A stretch of DNA of 64,000 nt from Pseudomonas asgharzadehiana (GCF_019139815.1 NZ_CP077079.1:2356001-2420000); one strand, 5' to 3'. Counted from the first letter of the stretch, positions 42,773 through 55,638 are shown. Program-made: numbers and translations. The notes: generated from the letters alone by a model not told the origin.

Positions 42773-44284
42773 GTGAAGACCAGACTCTCTTGCTTAGCGA
42801 TCGGCCTTATGGCAGCAAGCGCTGGCGTATCGGCGTCGGACATACCGAAAGACTTCTACTTGATGAGCGCTGAGCAGACGGCACAAGCCATCTGCGCGAA
42901 GAAGGTTTCCAGTCAATCGGTTGTCAGCTACTGGCTGGGCCGCATTGACGCGCATCCCGAGCTCAACGCTTTCATTTCTTTAAACCCAAAGAGAGCCTTG
43001 AGCGAGGCCCGTGCTGCTGATGCGCGACTCGCTAAGGGTGAGCAGTGCCTTCCCTTGGGTGGCGTCCCTATAGCGATAAAGGACAACATTCAGGTCATTG
43101 GTTTTGCGAACACAGCCGGTACTCCAGCTCTCGTTAATTTCTTTCCGAAGGTAAATGCGCCGATTATCGATAAGCTTCAGGCCGCAGGCGCCATTGTGAT
43201 CGGCAAGACCAATATGCATGAGCTCTCGTTTGGCGCTACCGGTTACAACACTGCCTTTCATCTTCCACGGCTGATCGGTGTACGCAATGCGTTTGATAAC
43301 TCTCGCATTGCCGGTGGTTCGTCATCGGGGAGTGCCGCCGCCCTGGGGGCTCGGTTGATTCCGATCGCAATGGGAACGGACACAGGTGGCTCAAGCCGTG
43401 CGCCCTGCGCGTTGAATGGTTGTGTTGGATTTCGCCCAACGGTTGGGCGATACAGCAGTGTAGGCATCACACCTATTTCGACCAGTCGCGATACGGCAGG
43501 CCCAATGGCCAACAGCGTCGGAGATATCATACTGCTGGATTCGATTCTCAGCGGTGCCTCTCTTCTGAAGCCAATACCTGCCCATCATATTCGACTGGGC
43601 ATTCCAGATTTCTTCTGGGCTGATCTAGAACCGGAAGTCTCGGCACAAGCTAACGCCGCTGTAGAGAAGCTCCGCAGTTCGGGAGTTGAGATCGTCTCAG
43701 TCAGCATGCCGGGTATGGGGCAATTGGCATCAGCTGTGGCAACGCCAGTTGCGATAATGGAAGCGCGTAAGGCCCTGACTGACTACCTGAAATCACAATC
43801 CACCGGAGTGTCATTCGAAACCCTGGCCACCAAAATTTCGAGTCCCGACGTCCAAGGTATTTTCTCGGCTATGGTGGTGCCTGGTAATGTCGTTGGGTCT
43901 GATGGAAAGATGATTCCTGGCGGCCCGGCTTATGCGCAAGCGATCAAGACGGGTATCCCAGCCTTGCTAGCTCTCTATAAAAAGACATTCGAGGAGAACA
44001 AGCTCGATGCTCTTCTGTTCCCCACGGTTCCAGAGGTGGCAATCAAGGCCGGCCCTGCCGCCGGAACGCCTCAAAAATTTGGTCGGATTATTCGAAATAC
44101 CGACCCGAGCAGCAACGTGAAGATGCCTGGTCTTAGTATTCCGGTAGGTGTTGGGAAAGAGTCCGGACTTCCTGTAGGAATGGAGATTGACGGATTGCCT
44201 GGAACGGATGCCCAACTTCTGGCAATCGGTCGCACGCTTGAGTCGATCTGGGGGCCTGGTCCACTTTCGCCCATCGCACACTGA
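42773..44284 (+). CDS. Exported amidase (amidase-signature family)
   Basis: A 503-residue Ser-cisSer-Lys hydrolase that splits an amide to acid and ammonia or amine. Lys is in VPIAIKDNIQVIG, the cis-Ser region is GGSSSGSAAALGARL, and the nucleophilic Ser is in GTDTGGSSRAPCALNGCVG. GTG 42773 is chosen: aagga lies 7 bases upstream and it opens a clean signal peptide (LSCLAIGLMAASAGVSASD). The frame begins earlier at 42722, but that start would bury the signal. A periplasmic amidase with an adjacent porin suggests hydrolysis of the amide before uptake. The substrate is unknown. Confidence 0.9.
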   Translation: MKTRLSCLAIGLMAASAGVSASDIPKDFYLMSAEQTAQAICAKKVSSQSVVSYWLGRIDAHPELNAFISLNPKRALSEARAADARLAKGEQCLPLGGVPIAIKDNIQVIGFANTAGTPALVNFFPKVNAPIIDKLQAAGAIVIGKTNMHELSFGATGYNTAFHLPRLIGVRNAFDNSRIAGGSSSGSAAALGARLIPIAMGTDTGGSSRAPCALNGCVGFRPTVGRYSSVGITPISTSRDTAGPMANSVGDIILLDSILSGASLLKPIPAHHIRLGIPDFFWADLEPEVSAQANAAVEKLRSSGVEIVSVSMPGMGQLASAVATPVAIMEARKALTDYLKSQSTGVSFETLATKISSPDVQGIFSAMVVPGNVVGSDGKMIPGGPAYAQAIKTGIPALLALYKKTFEENKLDALLFPTVPEVAIKAGPAAGTPQKFGRIIRNTDPSSNVKMPGLSIPVGVGKESGLPVGMEIDGLPGTDAQLLAIGRTLESIWGPGPLSPIAH

Positions 44285-44352
44285 TCGACTGGTCTTACCT
44301 TAAGCGCAACTGCACTGGCTGCGCGACCAAAAACCTTTCTCGGATTAAATGA

Positions 44353-45654
44353 ATGAACGCGATCTCACTCGTCGCAGGTACTTCTGCGCGCCGATTTTGT
44401 GTAACCGCTGGTTTGGCTTTGGGTAGTATGGCGAACTCGGCATGGGCCGATTCGTCGACCACAGACAGTAGTCCAGTCAAGGCACACCTGATCGTTATCG
44501 ATCTGATGCTGGAGAACCTTAACACTGGACCTCGCCCCCATACATTCGCCAACGCTGGTGCAGTTTTCGCTGGCGCCGATTTTGACATGTCAAAAATCAT
44601 GGGGTTAACAGGCGGCACGTTCCAGTTTGAATACACATTCTTTCCGTGGATGCGCAATGAAGGTCAGCCGACTGCTAACGCTTGGCAAGGAGCCACAGGT
44701 AGTGCACTAGGTGGCGCAGCTATGCGTAACGACATCGACAAGGGATATCTGTCGAAGTTTGAATACCAACAAATGCTGTTGGATAACCATCTTGAGATCG
44801 ACGTTGGTCGTAGCAATCCTAAGCGGCATTTTTACATCATAAATTGCGAAAACTGGGTTACTTGTAATGACCCAATCATTGAAAACACCACCGGAATATT
44901 ACCTTACCCATACGGTAGCTGGGGCGGTTACTCGCGTTACTCATTCGACAATGGTCAGTACATACATGCTGGCGCTTTCGAGTCCAACCCTACTCATTAC
45001 ATCAAACGCACCAAGGGGTGGAACTGGGACCCGGGCGACGCGAGTGGTATCACTTGGTTGGCAGGCATCGGTGCTCAAAAAAACTTCGCGCAGACTCCCT
45101 TGGCCTATCACTACGAGCTTAATAGTTTTTACAATACCTCCGAACAGACCGACATATTGGATGGCTCGACCCGTCGTGGAAGCAGCGGCTTAATTTACCG
45201 CTTTATGCAAACGCTATCTCGCGAAGGCGGTTCTTCTGCCGGAAACCCAGACAAAGCGTGGCAAGTATTCGGCGCATGGACTTGGAGTGCTGACGATCTG
45301 CAGCCTTTCGAACACTTCGTGGAGGCAGGTATAACCCGTGTTGGCCCATTCGGGCGCCCTCAAGATTCAGTCAGCTTGAAAGCGAGCTATCTACGTTTGG
45401 GAGACAAGCAAGTTCAATATCAGCATGACCAGCGACTTCTGGCCACCGGTGTTGACCAAGGAGTGTCGAAAGGAGAGTCGCGAGTAGAGCTCAACATGGT
45501 GTGGCAGGCGACACCTTATCTAGCACTCCAGCCAAGCGTGCAGTACGTGTTCAACCCCAGCAACTTCTACAATCCACAGGCCGAGGTTAGCAGCAATGGA
45601 GCCGTCGTCGGATTGCAGATAGTTTATAATTTGGGATCTCAAATTGGCCTTTAA
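44353..45654 (+). CDS. OprB-family carbohydrate-selective-type porin
   Basis: A 433-residue outer-membrane barrel with signal peptide (cleavage near NSAWADSS). OprB features: DIGRSNP-like VDVGRSNPKRHFYI, an exposed loop with CENWVTCNDPI (two Cys, probably a disulfide), YRFMQTLSREGG, and a C-terminal block YLALQPSVQYVFNPSNFYNP found across the family. It follows the amidase by 68 bases. OprB porins pass sugars and some aromatic acids, so this one may admit the amidase substrate. Confidence 0.88.
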   Translation: MNAISLVAGTSARRFCVTAGLALGSMANSAWADSSTTDSSPVKAHLIVIDLMLENLNTGPRPHTFANAGAVFAGADFDMSKIMGLTGGTFQFEYTFFPWMRNEGQPTANAWQGATGSALGGAAMRNDIDKGYLSKFEYQQMLLDNHLEIDVGRSNPKRHFYIINCENWVTCNDPIIENTTGILPYPYGSWGGYSRYSFDNGQYIHAGAFESNPTHYIKRTKGWNWDPGDASGITWLAGIGAQKNFAQTPLAYHYELNSFYNTSEQTDILDGSTRRGSSGLIYRFMQTLSREGGSSAGNPDKAWQVFGAWTWSADDLQPFEHFVEAGITRVGPFGRPQDSVSLKASYLRLGDKQVQYQHDQRLLATGVDQGVSKGESRVELNMVWQATPYLALQPSVQYVFNPSNFYNPQAEVSSNGAVVGLQIVYNLGSQIGL

Positions 45655-45663
45655 ATCCCAGTT

Positions 45664-45685
45664 CTGATCACTGATCACTGATCAG
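45664..45685. repeat. Threefold TGATCAC tandem
   Basis: ctgatcactgatcactgatcag, a seven-base unit repeated three times, ten bases after the porin stop. It could arise by slippage; no function is evident. Confidence 0.5.
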
Positions 45686-45739
45686 GCCTCAGCCGCTCTG
45701 CGTAGAATATCAACATAATCTTTCTCCTGGTTTGTGTTA

Positions 45740-45930
45740 GGTGGCAGGGATGCCGAAAAGATTACCGGGGCCGCAAGAAAATTATGCCCCAGGCAGTAAA
45801 GTTCGTGTACATGATGGTGACATCGCCAGAACAGTTACGGGTATAGCGTAGGTTGACATGGCGGACAACTAATTTGGTGGTGTGGATGCTTTCATCAATA
45901 ACGCAGGTATCTTCAATTCCAAGTTTTCGT
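45740..45930 (+). pseudogene. Short-chain dehydrogenase (SDR) relic
   Basis: A fragment reading GVDAFINNAGIFNSK at about 45878-45922 contains the SDR NNAG motif and its flanks, with VHDGDIAR and VDMADN fragments ahead of it in nearby frames, interrupted by stops. The Rossmann start and catalytic YxxxK are missing. It is a decayed piece, not a gene. The surrounding 590 bases hold nothing else I recognise. Confidence 0.55.
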
Positions 45931-46200
45931 GCTGCTGGTTTTTCCGTAACTCTTTGTCTCAAAATAAAATTTTCTTATTTCCAGGCTTCGAGAAATAAAT
46001 CGCAGTAGTCGCACCTTGTCCACGCCCAGCAGGCTAACGGAATAATTGAGAGAGGAGAGTTTGGCAATAACGGTGTTAGTCTTCTGGTCAGCGAGCAGAT
46101 ATTGACCATCCGGAGCGGGCTTACAGTTCATCAGCGAGCAAATGCTATTAAGGACATTTGTAGAGTGATAGTCAGAAATTTGCTTTTTGAATGCTGATAA

Positions 46201-46240
46201 CAAAGGCTTGCGTATCCGATACGGATACGCAAGCCTTTGA
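46201..46240 (-). terminator. Perfect 18-bp hairpin, terminator of the HemL-like gene
   Basis: Arms caaaggcttgcgtatccg and cggatacgcaagcctttg around ata, complementary at all 18 positions, ending 4 bases from the stop of the leftward aminotransferase. On the minus strand a weak T-rich tail follows. Confidence 0.75.
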
Positions 46241-46243
46241 TGG

Positions 46244-47584
46244 CTAGGAGTAAATTAGACGGATAATGTCCTTTGTGGTCTCGATGTAGCCGTCGACGTC
46301 CTCGTCAGTCATCGGAAGTGTGAGTCCTACCTGGCCACGGTGGACAGGATAGTAGCCGCGAGTCGCCATTTCCAATGCGTAGATGCCCATGCTGTTTTCG
46401 TCGATTTTATGCCAGTAGTCACGATGCGTGTTGATGGTCTGACCTAGCTCTCTAGTGAATGCATAGGCGAATACCGAAAAGGAGCCGAAAACGGTAAACG
46501 GATATTTGGATTCTTTCGCCCAAGTATTCAGCTCGAATTTGATCTTAGCCGCCATTTCGTTGAGTCGTGCATAAGCCTTCTCATCCATGGCCTTAAGGCA
46601 GGCAATGCCCGCTGCGCATGCCAATGGGTGGCCATGGTGGGTGCCCGAGATCATGACCTGGTTTTCCTCGATGACTCGAAAAACCTCTTTGCTACCGCCC
46701 ACCGCCCCGATAGGTAGGCCCCCACCGATCATTTTGCCGAGGACTGTCAAATCTGGCTTGATTTGATACTCGCTTTGCAGACCCTTTATATTCGCTCGAA
46801 GTGTGATGGTCTCATCAGCGATTAAGAGGATTCCCAGTTCCTTTGTAAGAGTTCGAAGCTTTTGCACGAAATCTTTATCGAGCTCTACGATACCTCCCGC
46901 GCAGGTCTGTAACTCCATGATCAGACACGCGATTTCTTCCGCATTGCCCCGGAGAATTTTTTCGCAAGACTCGAAGTCGTTTTGAGTTAAAACGATGACG
47001 TTGTCGCTTTTATACGCAGGGATCCCATCGGAATCTGGAAGTGCCTTAGGATTAGTATCCGGGCCGGGGAAATTGTTCGGGTTAGGGTGAGCCGAGATCG
47101 CTAGGTCGTCGGAAAAACCGTGGTAACCACCTTCAAATTTCGCAATTTTTTTACGTGCAGTATAGCCTCGTGCGATCCGCACGGCACTCAAGCATGCCTC
47201 ACTGGCAGAGCAAAAGAATTTAACCTGCTCAACGGAGTCAATGCGCTCGCAAATCAGTTTGGCAAGATCGAGCTCGTGATTCGTAGGGTTCCCAAATGAG
47301 AATCCATTTGGCAGCGTTTCGTGAATTGCCGTTATGATCGCTGGATGATTGTGGCCCAATACATTAGTGGCGAAATTATTATTGAGGTCGAGTAGCTTTT
47401 TTCCTTCGATAGTATGAAGATATTGAGCCTCGCCCTTATCGATGAAAATCGCATGTGGGCCATAGCCAAATGTTCGTCTGCTAAAACCTCCTGGAATGTA
47501 TTCCTTTCCTTTCGAGGTTTCTTTCTTTGAAAGGTGAAAGGCTTCAGAGAAATTATTTAGCGACTGCTGGTAATTAAGCTTCAT
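46244..47584 (-). CDS. HemL-like class-III aminotransferase / aminomutase
   Basis: A 446-residue PLP enzyme resembling glutamate-1-semialdehyde aminomutase and its secondary-metabolism relatives. Landmarks: YIPGGFSRRTFGYGP, FFCSASEACLSAVRIARG, KFEGGYHGFSDD, LLIADETITLR (Asp-Glu holding PLP), the Lys in TVLGKMIGGGLPIGAVGG, and SGTHHGHPLACAAG. ATG 47584 is preferred over the upstream TTG 47596, which the longest frame includes. It is notably AT-rich and stands alone between a relic region and a 740-base spacer, which suggests acquisition by transfer. True HemL would be encoded in the core genome, so another substrate is probable. Confidence 0.88.
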   Translation of the reverse strand: MKLNYQQSLNNFSEAFHLSKKETSKGKEYIPGGFSRRTFGYGPHAIFIDKGEAQYLHTIEGKKLLDLNNNFATNVLGHNHPAIITAIHETLPNGFSFGNPTNHELDLAKLICERIDSVEQVKFFCSASEACLSAVRIARGYTARKKIAKFEGGYHGFSDDLAISAHPNPNNFPGPDTNPKALPDSDGIPAYKSDNVIVLTQNDFESCEKILRGNAEEIACLIMELQTCAGGIVELDKDFVQKLRTLTKELGILLIADETITLRANIKGLQSEYQIKPDLTVLGKMIGGGLPIGAVGGSKEVFRVIEENQVMISGTHHGHPLACAAGIACLKAMDEKAYARLNEMAAKIKFELNTWAKESKYPFTVFGSFSVFAYAFTRELGQTINTHRDYWHKIDENSMGIYALEMATRGYYPVHRGQVGLTLPMTDEDVDGYIETTKDIIRLIYS

Positions 47585-47596
47585 GGCTATTTCCAA

Positions 47597-48327
47597 AGTT
47601 ACTTAAATTATGGTTGTTTTGAAAGTCTCAGACTTGCCAATGGTTTATGCATATTTCTATCTTGGGATTCGACACCGAAATTAAAATTCATGAGGTGCCG
47701 GACTGTTCCGGATTATAATCACTAGTACAGCTTCTGTTCCTGTGCACTTGACTAAAGCTTAGGCCATAGTATTTTTCCTGTTAGTATCAGAGCAATGGTC
47801 ATTTGTAGATCGTTTGATCAGGTTTCGTGATCGCTGGTATTTTCAAGAAGCCTCCATAGACTGAAAGCTATATCGCTGAAAATAATGCGTAGCCTCTTCA
47901 ATTTCCTGAATCGAAAGGACTCAAACTGAAGGGCTTGAATTGGGAAGTAATGCTGCTTCGGCGCAGCCGAGGCTGGGGCGCCGGTGTGTTACCGTGGGAA
48001 AAGGCTTTGTTACCGACTGCTTCCTACCTGCCCATGATGCGTACTGGCTAGTAACGTTTCTGAGGGGGCGCGAAGGTACCACGGGTTCTTGATCGGCATT
48101 TTGAACCTAGTGCTCATTGCGCAAGAGTGTCAAACGTCATAGATATGCTACGCGAGTGCTTTTTTTTTGCGATTTGCTCGATTGGGGAGCGGTGTCAGCC
48201 TAGGTAAAGGCCCCCGGCTAACCCACAGATCGATAGCCATCGCTATTCACCAGTGAAGTCAAAAATTAGCATGAATCTTGCTAGATGTTAGGTTCATACA
48301 CGCTCCGTGAGTAGAGGGTACCCCTCA
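47597..48327. other. Long non-coding stretch upstream of LysR gene
   Basis: About 730 bases with no credible gene on either strand. A run of nine T (near 48160) and a GC-rich patch near 47960-48060 stand out. Both the leftward aminotransferase and the rightward LysR gene should have promoters here. It may also be decayed DNA; I recognise no fragment. Confidence 0.4.
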
Positions 48328-49251
48328 ATGGACACTAGACAGCTTCTTTTGGCAACCAGGCTTGCTGAGACCCTTCATTTCGGCAAGGCAGCCGAAATCG
48401 AGAACATTGCTCAATCTGGCCTGAGCGCTCAAATTGCCAAACTTGAAAGCGAGCTAGGCTTCAAATTGTTTGAACGCACCAGTCATCGTGTTTCTTTGAC
48501 GGAGGCAGGCCAGCGATTCGTAGAGCAAGCTCGAACGCTTTTGGGAAACATGAACAATACGATCCTGGAATGCCGTGCCCTTGCTGAAAACAGCCGGGGT
48601 GTATTGAAGTTAGGCTTCTTTGGCGATGCAGCGGGCGAACTTACTCACCTTATTTTTACGTTATTCCAGCAGAGTAATCCTGACATTCGGCTAGTGTTTA
48701 CTGAGCTGTCCATGACAAACCAAGTGCAGGCGCTGATCTCGGGCAAAGTGGATGCCGCCCTCGTTAGGCTACCGATCAGCGACCCGCGTCTTGAACTCGA
48801 TGTGATGTTTGACGAGCCGCGAGTGGCTGCCGTACCGGCCAGCCACGAAATGGCGCAGGCCTCGATCCTTACAATCTCAGATCTGATCGAGCAACCGTTT
48901 GCAGTAGCGGGAGAGGGAGCCCCGACTGAATGGGCCGCTTACTGGAGTTTGGGCTCAGAGCGGCAGGAGGCTAGCCGGATTGGCGCGTATGTCCAATCGA
49001 TTCCAGAGAGTTTGGCTGCGGTCGCCTATGGTGGCGCGTTTGATACCTTCCCACTTACCGCCACACGCTTGTTCAGTCACCCGGGCGTGCGGTATGTGCC
49101 ATTGGCTGACGCGCCAAGGAGCTCGTTGGCTTTGGCCACACTTGCTGGCAACAGGTCTCCAGCTGTTAGATCGCTGCGACGCTGTGTGACAGAAACCCTT
49201 GAAAACTCTCTTTCATGTATTCCTGAGGCTCGTCGCTTCGAAGTTGCTTAG
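48328..49251 (+). CDS. LysR-family regulator
   Basis: A 307-residue LysR protein starting at ATG 48328 (agaggg upstream). The winged helix-turn-helix at residues 1-60 has TLHFGKAAEIENIAQSGLSA and QIAKLESELGFKLFERT. A substrate-binding domain covers about 90-300. It is convergent with the aldehyde dehydrogenase. It is the only regulator near the ALDH-permease-porin-pobA group on this side and may control it; no pobR-type regulator adjoins pobA. Confidence 0.9.
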   Translation: MDTRQLLLATRLAETLHFGKAAEIENIAQSGLSAQIAKLESELGFKLFERTSHRVSLTEAGQRFVEQARTLLGNMNNTILECRALAENSRGVLKLGFFGDAAGELTHLIFTLFQQSNPDIRLVFTELSMTNQVQALISGKVDAALVRLPISDPRLELDVMFDEPRVAAVPASHEMAQASILTISDLIEQPFAVAGEGAPTEWAAYWSLGSERQEASRIGAYVQSIPESLAAVAYGGAFDTFPLTATRLFSHPGVRYVPLADAPRSSLALATLAGNRSPAVRSLRRCVTETLENSLSCIPEARRFEVA

Positions 49252-49313
49252 CCGCTCGCGCCCCCCAGGAGTGTGTTGTTCTGGCCCTCCAGTCAATCAA
49301 CTGGAGGGGATTC

Positions 49314-50786
49314 TCAGAAGGGGTAATGGCGTGGTTTCCGCTGGACAGACACCCATTGAGTGGTGGTGAACTCATCGATTGCCCAGTCGCCATTGAATCT
49401 TCCGAGGCCTGAGTTCTTTTCCCCACCAAATGGGACGTTAGGGGCATCTGCCACAGGCATGTCGTTCACATGGGCCATGCCAGAATGGATTTGCCTCGCG
49501 AAATGGACGCCGCGGTCAATGTCACCTGAGAAGACCGCAGCGGAAAGTCCAAAACGAGTAGCGTTAGCCAGTTCTAATGCGTGATCGGCATCCCTCGCGC
49601 GCATTATTCCTGCAATAGGCCCGAAAATTTCTTCGTAGGCCAGCTCCATATCGGATGTCACCTCAGTGAAAACGTGCGGCGCAAATACCAGTCCTGCAGA
49701 TTCGCCAGCGTAAGCCAACGTTGCGCCTTCTGACTTCGCTTGTTCGATCTTGCGTACCAATCCGTCAAACTGTTTCCGGTTGATGACGGGCCCAACCGAG
49801 GTTGCCGAATTTTTAGGATCACCGATTATCAAATGGCTCACGCGCTGGATAAACAGGGAAACGAATGAGTCGTAAATCGGCTCCTCCACGATAATCCTAT
49901 TGATGGCCATGCAGATTTGACCCTGGTGCAGAAATTTGCCAACAACAGCCGCATGAACTGCTTGCTGGAGATCCGCATCAGCGAGCACCACAAAGGGGTT
50001 GTTACCGCCTAGTTCCAGCGCGACATGTTTCAAGTAGTCGCCGCTGCCTGCCTGGCGGGCTATATTCTGGCCAATCGGCGTGGACCCGGTGAAGGATATA
50101 AAGCTCGGTATTGGATGTAGCACGAAGTCGTCTCCAATCTCCGAGCCTGCCCCTACCACTACACTGAGCACACCCTCTGGCAACCCGGCCTCTTCAAAGA
50201 TGCGTGCAAGCAGCAAGCCTCCGGTTACTGGAGTATCGCTGGCAGGTTTCACAACTACGGCGTTACCGAGTGCCAATGCCGGGGCGAGCGATCGCTGGGT
50301 GAGATGGAATGGAAAGTTCCATGGGCTAATCACGCCAACTACGCCGAGCGGGCGTCGATATACTCGGCTTTCCTTGTTCGGCACATCGGACTCCACGATG
50401 CGACCATGAATCCGGCTTGGAAAGGAAGCAGCTTCCAAAGTGATAGCTTTCGCTGACGCCCATTCAATCTCGGCTTTTATGCGCGTACTTCCTGATTCCG
50501 AAATGATCCAATCGACCAATTCGTCGTGGCGCTTATCAAAAATCTGAGCTGCTCTTAGCAGCACTCCGGCTCGCGCGGACGGCCCCATGGCCGCCCAAGC
50601 AGGCTGGGCTGTTTTAGCTCTTGCATAAGCTTCGTTCAAGTCTTCCTTATTGGCCAAAGGGATTTCGAGCAGAGTCTGCTGGGTGAAAGGATCGCTAACA
50701 GTCATAGATCGTCCTGTCCGACCTTCCCGCCAAACTCCTCCTATCAGCTGCAGATTGAGGTCGCTATAAGGTTGATGATTGTTCAC
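49314..50786 (-). CDS. Aldehyde dehydrogenase, benzaldehyde/vanillin-type
   Basis: A 490-residue ALDH. Motifs: [20 protein letters not shown], cofactor Lys in [14 protein letters not shown], base Glu in [12 protein letters not shown], Cys in [12 protein letters not shown], and EEIFGPIAG. The overall sequence resembles aromatic-aldehyde dehydrogenases acting on hydroxybenzaldehyde or vanillin. A GTG at 50786 is the start, with ggag eight bases upstream. It is followed leftward by the LysR stop and preceded by a permease in the same direction. With pobA nearby, oxidation of 4-hydroxybenzaldehyde to 4-hydroxybenzoate is a plausible job. Confidence 0.9.
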   Translation of the reverse strand: MNNHQPYSDLNLQLIGGVWREGRTGRSMTVSDPFTQQTLLEIPLANKEDLNEAYARAKTAQPAWAAMGPSARAGVLLRAAQIFDKRHDELVDWIISESGSTRIKAEIEWASAKAITLEAASFPSRIHGRIVESDVPNKESRVYRRPLGVVGVISPWNFPFHLTQRSLAPALALGNAVVVKPASDTPVTGGLLLARIFEEAGLPEGVLSVVVGAGSEIGDDFVLHPIPSFISFTGSTPIGQNIARQAGSGDYLKHVALELGGNNPFVVLADADLQQAVHAAVVGKFLHQGQICMAINRIIVEEPIYDSFVSLFIQRVSHLIIGDPKNSATSVGPVINRKQFDGLVRKIEQAKSEGATLAYAGESAGLVFAPHVFTEVTSDMELAYEEIFGPIAGIMRARDADHALELANATRFGLSAAVFSGDIDRGVHFARQIHSGMAHVNDMPVADAPNVPFGGEKNSGLGRFNGDWAIDEFTTTQWVSVQRKPRHYPF

Positions 50787-50910
50787 GTTATTCTCCGAAT
50801 TTATTGGCGACGTGGAATTAATTTTGCGTCGCAGCCTTCACGAGATGACTCCGCGAGTAAGGAGTCATCTGTAACTGTTGTTCAATTTAAATAGTTGGAA
50901 GGTTGCCGTT

Positions 50911-52320
50911 CTACGAAACTACTGGTGTGACAGGAAATTTCTCTTTGGCCCTAAGTCCGTTAATAACTCCTGCCAATGCCGCTATCACAACGAGCCAAGG
51001 CAGCAGAGTTGCGATACCTTCCTTCGCGCCAGTCAGCTCGTCAAAATTCGCCACGGCGAGAAAAACAGCAGTTGCCAATCCGCATCCACCTAGCGTTGGG
51101 GCGATTATCCCTTGCCACCTGCTGCACTTTTGAGTCTTGAGAGTGAATCCGACGACTGCGGCAGCACCTAGGGTTTGTAGGGCGAGAACGGCGAGGGTGC
51201 CAAGCCCAACCATCCACAGATAGAGATGCTGGATTGGGTCTGCATTGGTGACCATGAATAATCCCACTGCAACAAGGGTTGTGATTGAAAGCACAACGCT
51301 AGCGACGTGCGGACTTGCGTGTTTGGGATGTACTCGGCTGAGCTGTCGAGGTACGAAATGGTTGCGAGCCAGTGCGAAAAGGTAGCGACTGAGAGCGTTG
51401 TGGAAGGAGAGCAAGACCGCAAACACGCTCGTGACTACCAGAATTTTCATGATTTCTGTGGAAAGGGGGCCTACGTACTGTGTGTTGGCATTAAACACAA
51501 AATTGATCATGTCTGCGCCGGCAACACTTTGGACGTCACTATTTGCATAAGCCAGGCCGAGGCACCAAGTTGTAAGCGTGTAAAAGATACCGATAATGGC
51601 AATGGCTACATACGTAGCAAGGGGAACGGTGCGACTTGGGTTCTTAGCTTCTTCTCCGTAAATGGTTGTGGACTCGAACCCAACAAAGCAACAAAACGCG
51701 AACATCAATGCCACCCCGAGACCAGGAGTGAATATCTGAGAGGGCATGAAGCCATTCCAAGTGAAGCTCTCTGCATTCGTTTGGGCTATGACCGCGACGT
51801 CAAAGACAAGCAAGATCAGGATCTCGAAGATCATCAGCACGCCTAACACCTTGGCTGACACCTTAACGTCCATGTAGCCGAAGATTCCTACCAGTCCGAT
51901 GATAAGGAGAGCTACGACGCGCCAGTCCACCTGCAATCCCGCAATCGACATAGCAAGGTCTGCCCCAAAGGCAGCGAATTGTCCGTAAATGCCAGTCAAC
52001 ATGGCGATATACGCAAGCAGCGCAATTCCACCAGCTGCGTTGCCAGCTGCTCGCCCTAATCCGTGAGTCACTAGCTCGGCGAAGCCACCTGCACTGATCA
52101 CATGGCGACTCATCGCTGCAAATCCAATTGCAAACAGCAGCAATACGAGCGAGGCGATCAGATAGATACCGGGAGCGCCTGTACCTCCCATGGCGAAAAC
52201 CACAGGGCCAGCACCAAGCGTAGCGCCGAGCGGCGCCGCAGCTGCAATTACAAAAAAGACGATGTCGGAGACACCTAAAGACTTGGGCTTGAGCCCAGGC
52301 TGTGTTGGCTCACTTTGCAT
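50911..52320 (-). CDS. APC-family amino acid/amine permease
   Basis: A 469-residue, 12-TM transporter. The start at 52320 (MQSEPTQPGLKPKSLGVSD) has ggggagg five bases ahead; the open frame extends to 52422 without such a signal. APC signs: FVIAAAAPLGATLGAGPVVF, FGYMDVKVSAKVLGVLMI, and the TM6 consensus FCCFVGFESTTIYGEEAKNP. Expression is divergent from the porin gene and collinear with the aldehyde dehydrogenase. The cargo may be an amine or amino acid giving an aromatic aldehyde after deamination. Confidence 0.9.
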   Translation of the reverse strand: MQSEPTQPGLKPKSLGVSDIVFFVIAAAAPLGATLGAGPVVFAMGGTGAPGIYLIASLVLLLFAIGFAAMSRHVISAGGFAELVTHGLGRAAGNAAGGIALLAYIAMLTGIYGQFAAFGADLAMSIAGLQVDWRVVALLIIGLVGIFGYMDVKVSAKVLGVLMIFEILILLVFDVAVIAQTNAESFTWNGFMPSQIFTPGLGVALMFAFCCFVGFESTTIYGEEAKNPSRTVPLATYVAIAIIGIFYTLTTWCLGLAYANSDVQSVAGADMINFVFNANTQYVGPLSTEIMKILVVTSVFAVLLSFHNALSRYLFALARNHFVPRQLSRVHPKHASPHVASVVLSITTLVAVGLFMVTNADPIQHLYLWMVGLGTLAVLALQTLGAAAVVGFTLKTQKCSRWQGIIAPTLGGCGLATAVFLAVANFDELTGAKEGIATLLPWLVVIAALAGVINGLRAKEKFPVTPVVS

Positions 52321-52734
52321 ACAGGCCTCCCCTGAAGACGGGATTTGAATTGTTATTGGTAACCCCGATTTTTCTCCCAGCGGTTCAGGCTGGCAATCCT
52401 CAAACGCTGATCGTTCGATCATAGCCGGTGATTGAACCGACGTTTGCTCGATGGCACGTAGTCACGCGCGAATAGGCACAGCTCATGAGATACGTATGCT
52501 TGATCTGCATCTGCGCGTGCGCGCGACTTAATCTTAATTGGCGATCATTCGATCAGCAAAACGCCATTGCCAAGAAGACCGCTACGCCCAAAAAATCAGT
52601 CTGCCTGAAGGTGAATTTATGGCTGACTGTGTCGAAAAAAGTATCGAGGCGTACTGTGGGAATATTTGTTTGTGAATGTTGCAGTAATTCTCTAGCGTAA
52701 AATCCAATAATAAATATAAGATAAGGGGTTCGTT
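52321..52734. promoter_or_regulatory. Divergent regulatory region, permease / porin
   Basis: 414 bases between divergent starts. It includes a GC-alternating tract (gcgcgtgcgcgcg near 52513-52525), and the rightward start has an aagggg site. I could not define promoter boxes. Confidence 0.4.
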
Positions 52735-55391
<2,657 letters not shown>

Positions 55392-55398
55392 GTAACGC

Positions 55399-55431
55399 AG
55401 GCCTTGAGGGTTTTCAAGCCACTCAGGGCCT
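55399..55431 (+). terminator. Terminator-like hairpin after pobA
   Basis: Arms aggccttgag and ctcagggcct (9 of 10 pairs) with a 13-base loop, 8 bases after the pobA stop. There is no T-run, so strength is uncertain. Confidence 0.5.
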
Positions 55432-55638
55432 ATCCATGTAGCTTTCTAATGTGCTTGACTGAATAAAGTTTAGGAAGATTTAGAGCGTTGAGGACTTCAT
55501 GATTCGTTGGGAGCAAACTCTTGCTCTCTTGGCTATGAGGTCTTTTCGTATTGCTCACTGAAAAATAATGGAAGCGATCAGCACGGATCGACTTTGCATC
55601 TCTTGATGTGGTCTCCGTACTAATTTCGAGGATGTGCG

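Noticed and set aside
45913..46203. 96-residue minus-strand frame next to the perfect hairpin
   Set aside because: No family likeness or ribosome site; it lies in the SDR-relic region.
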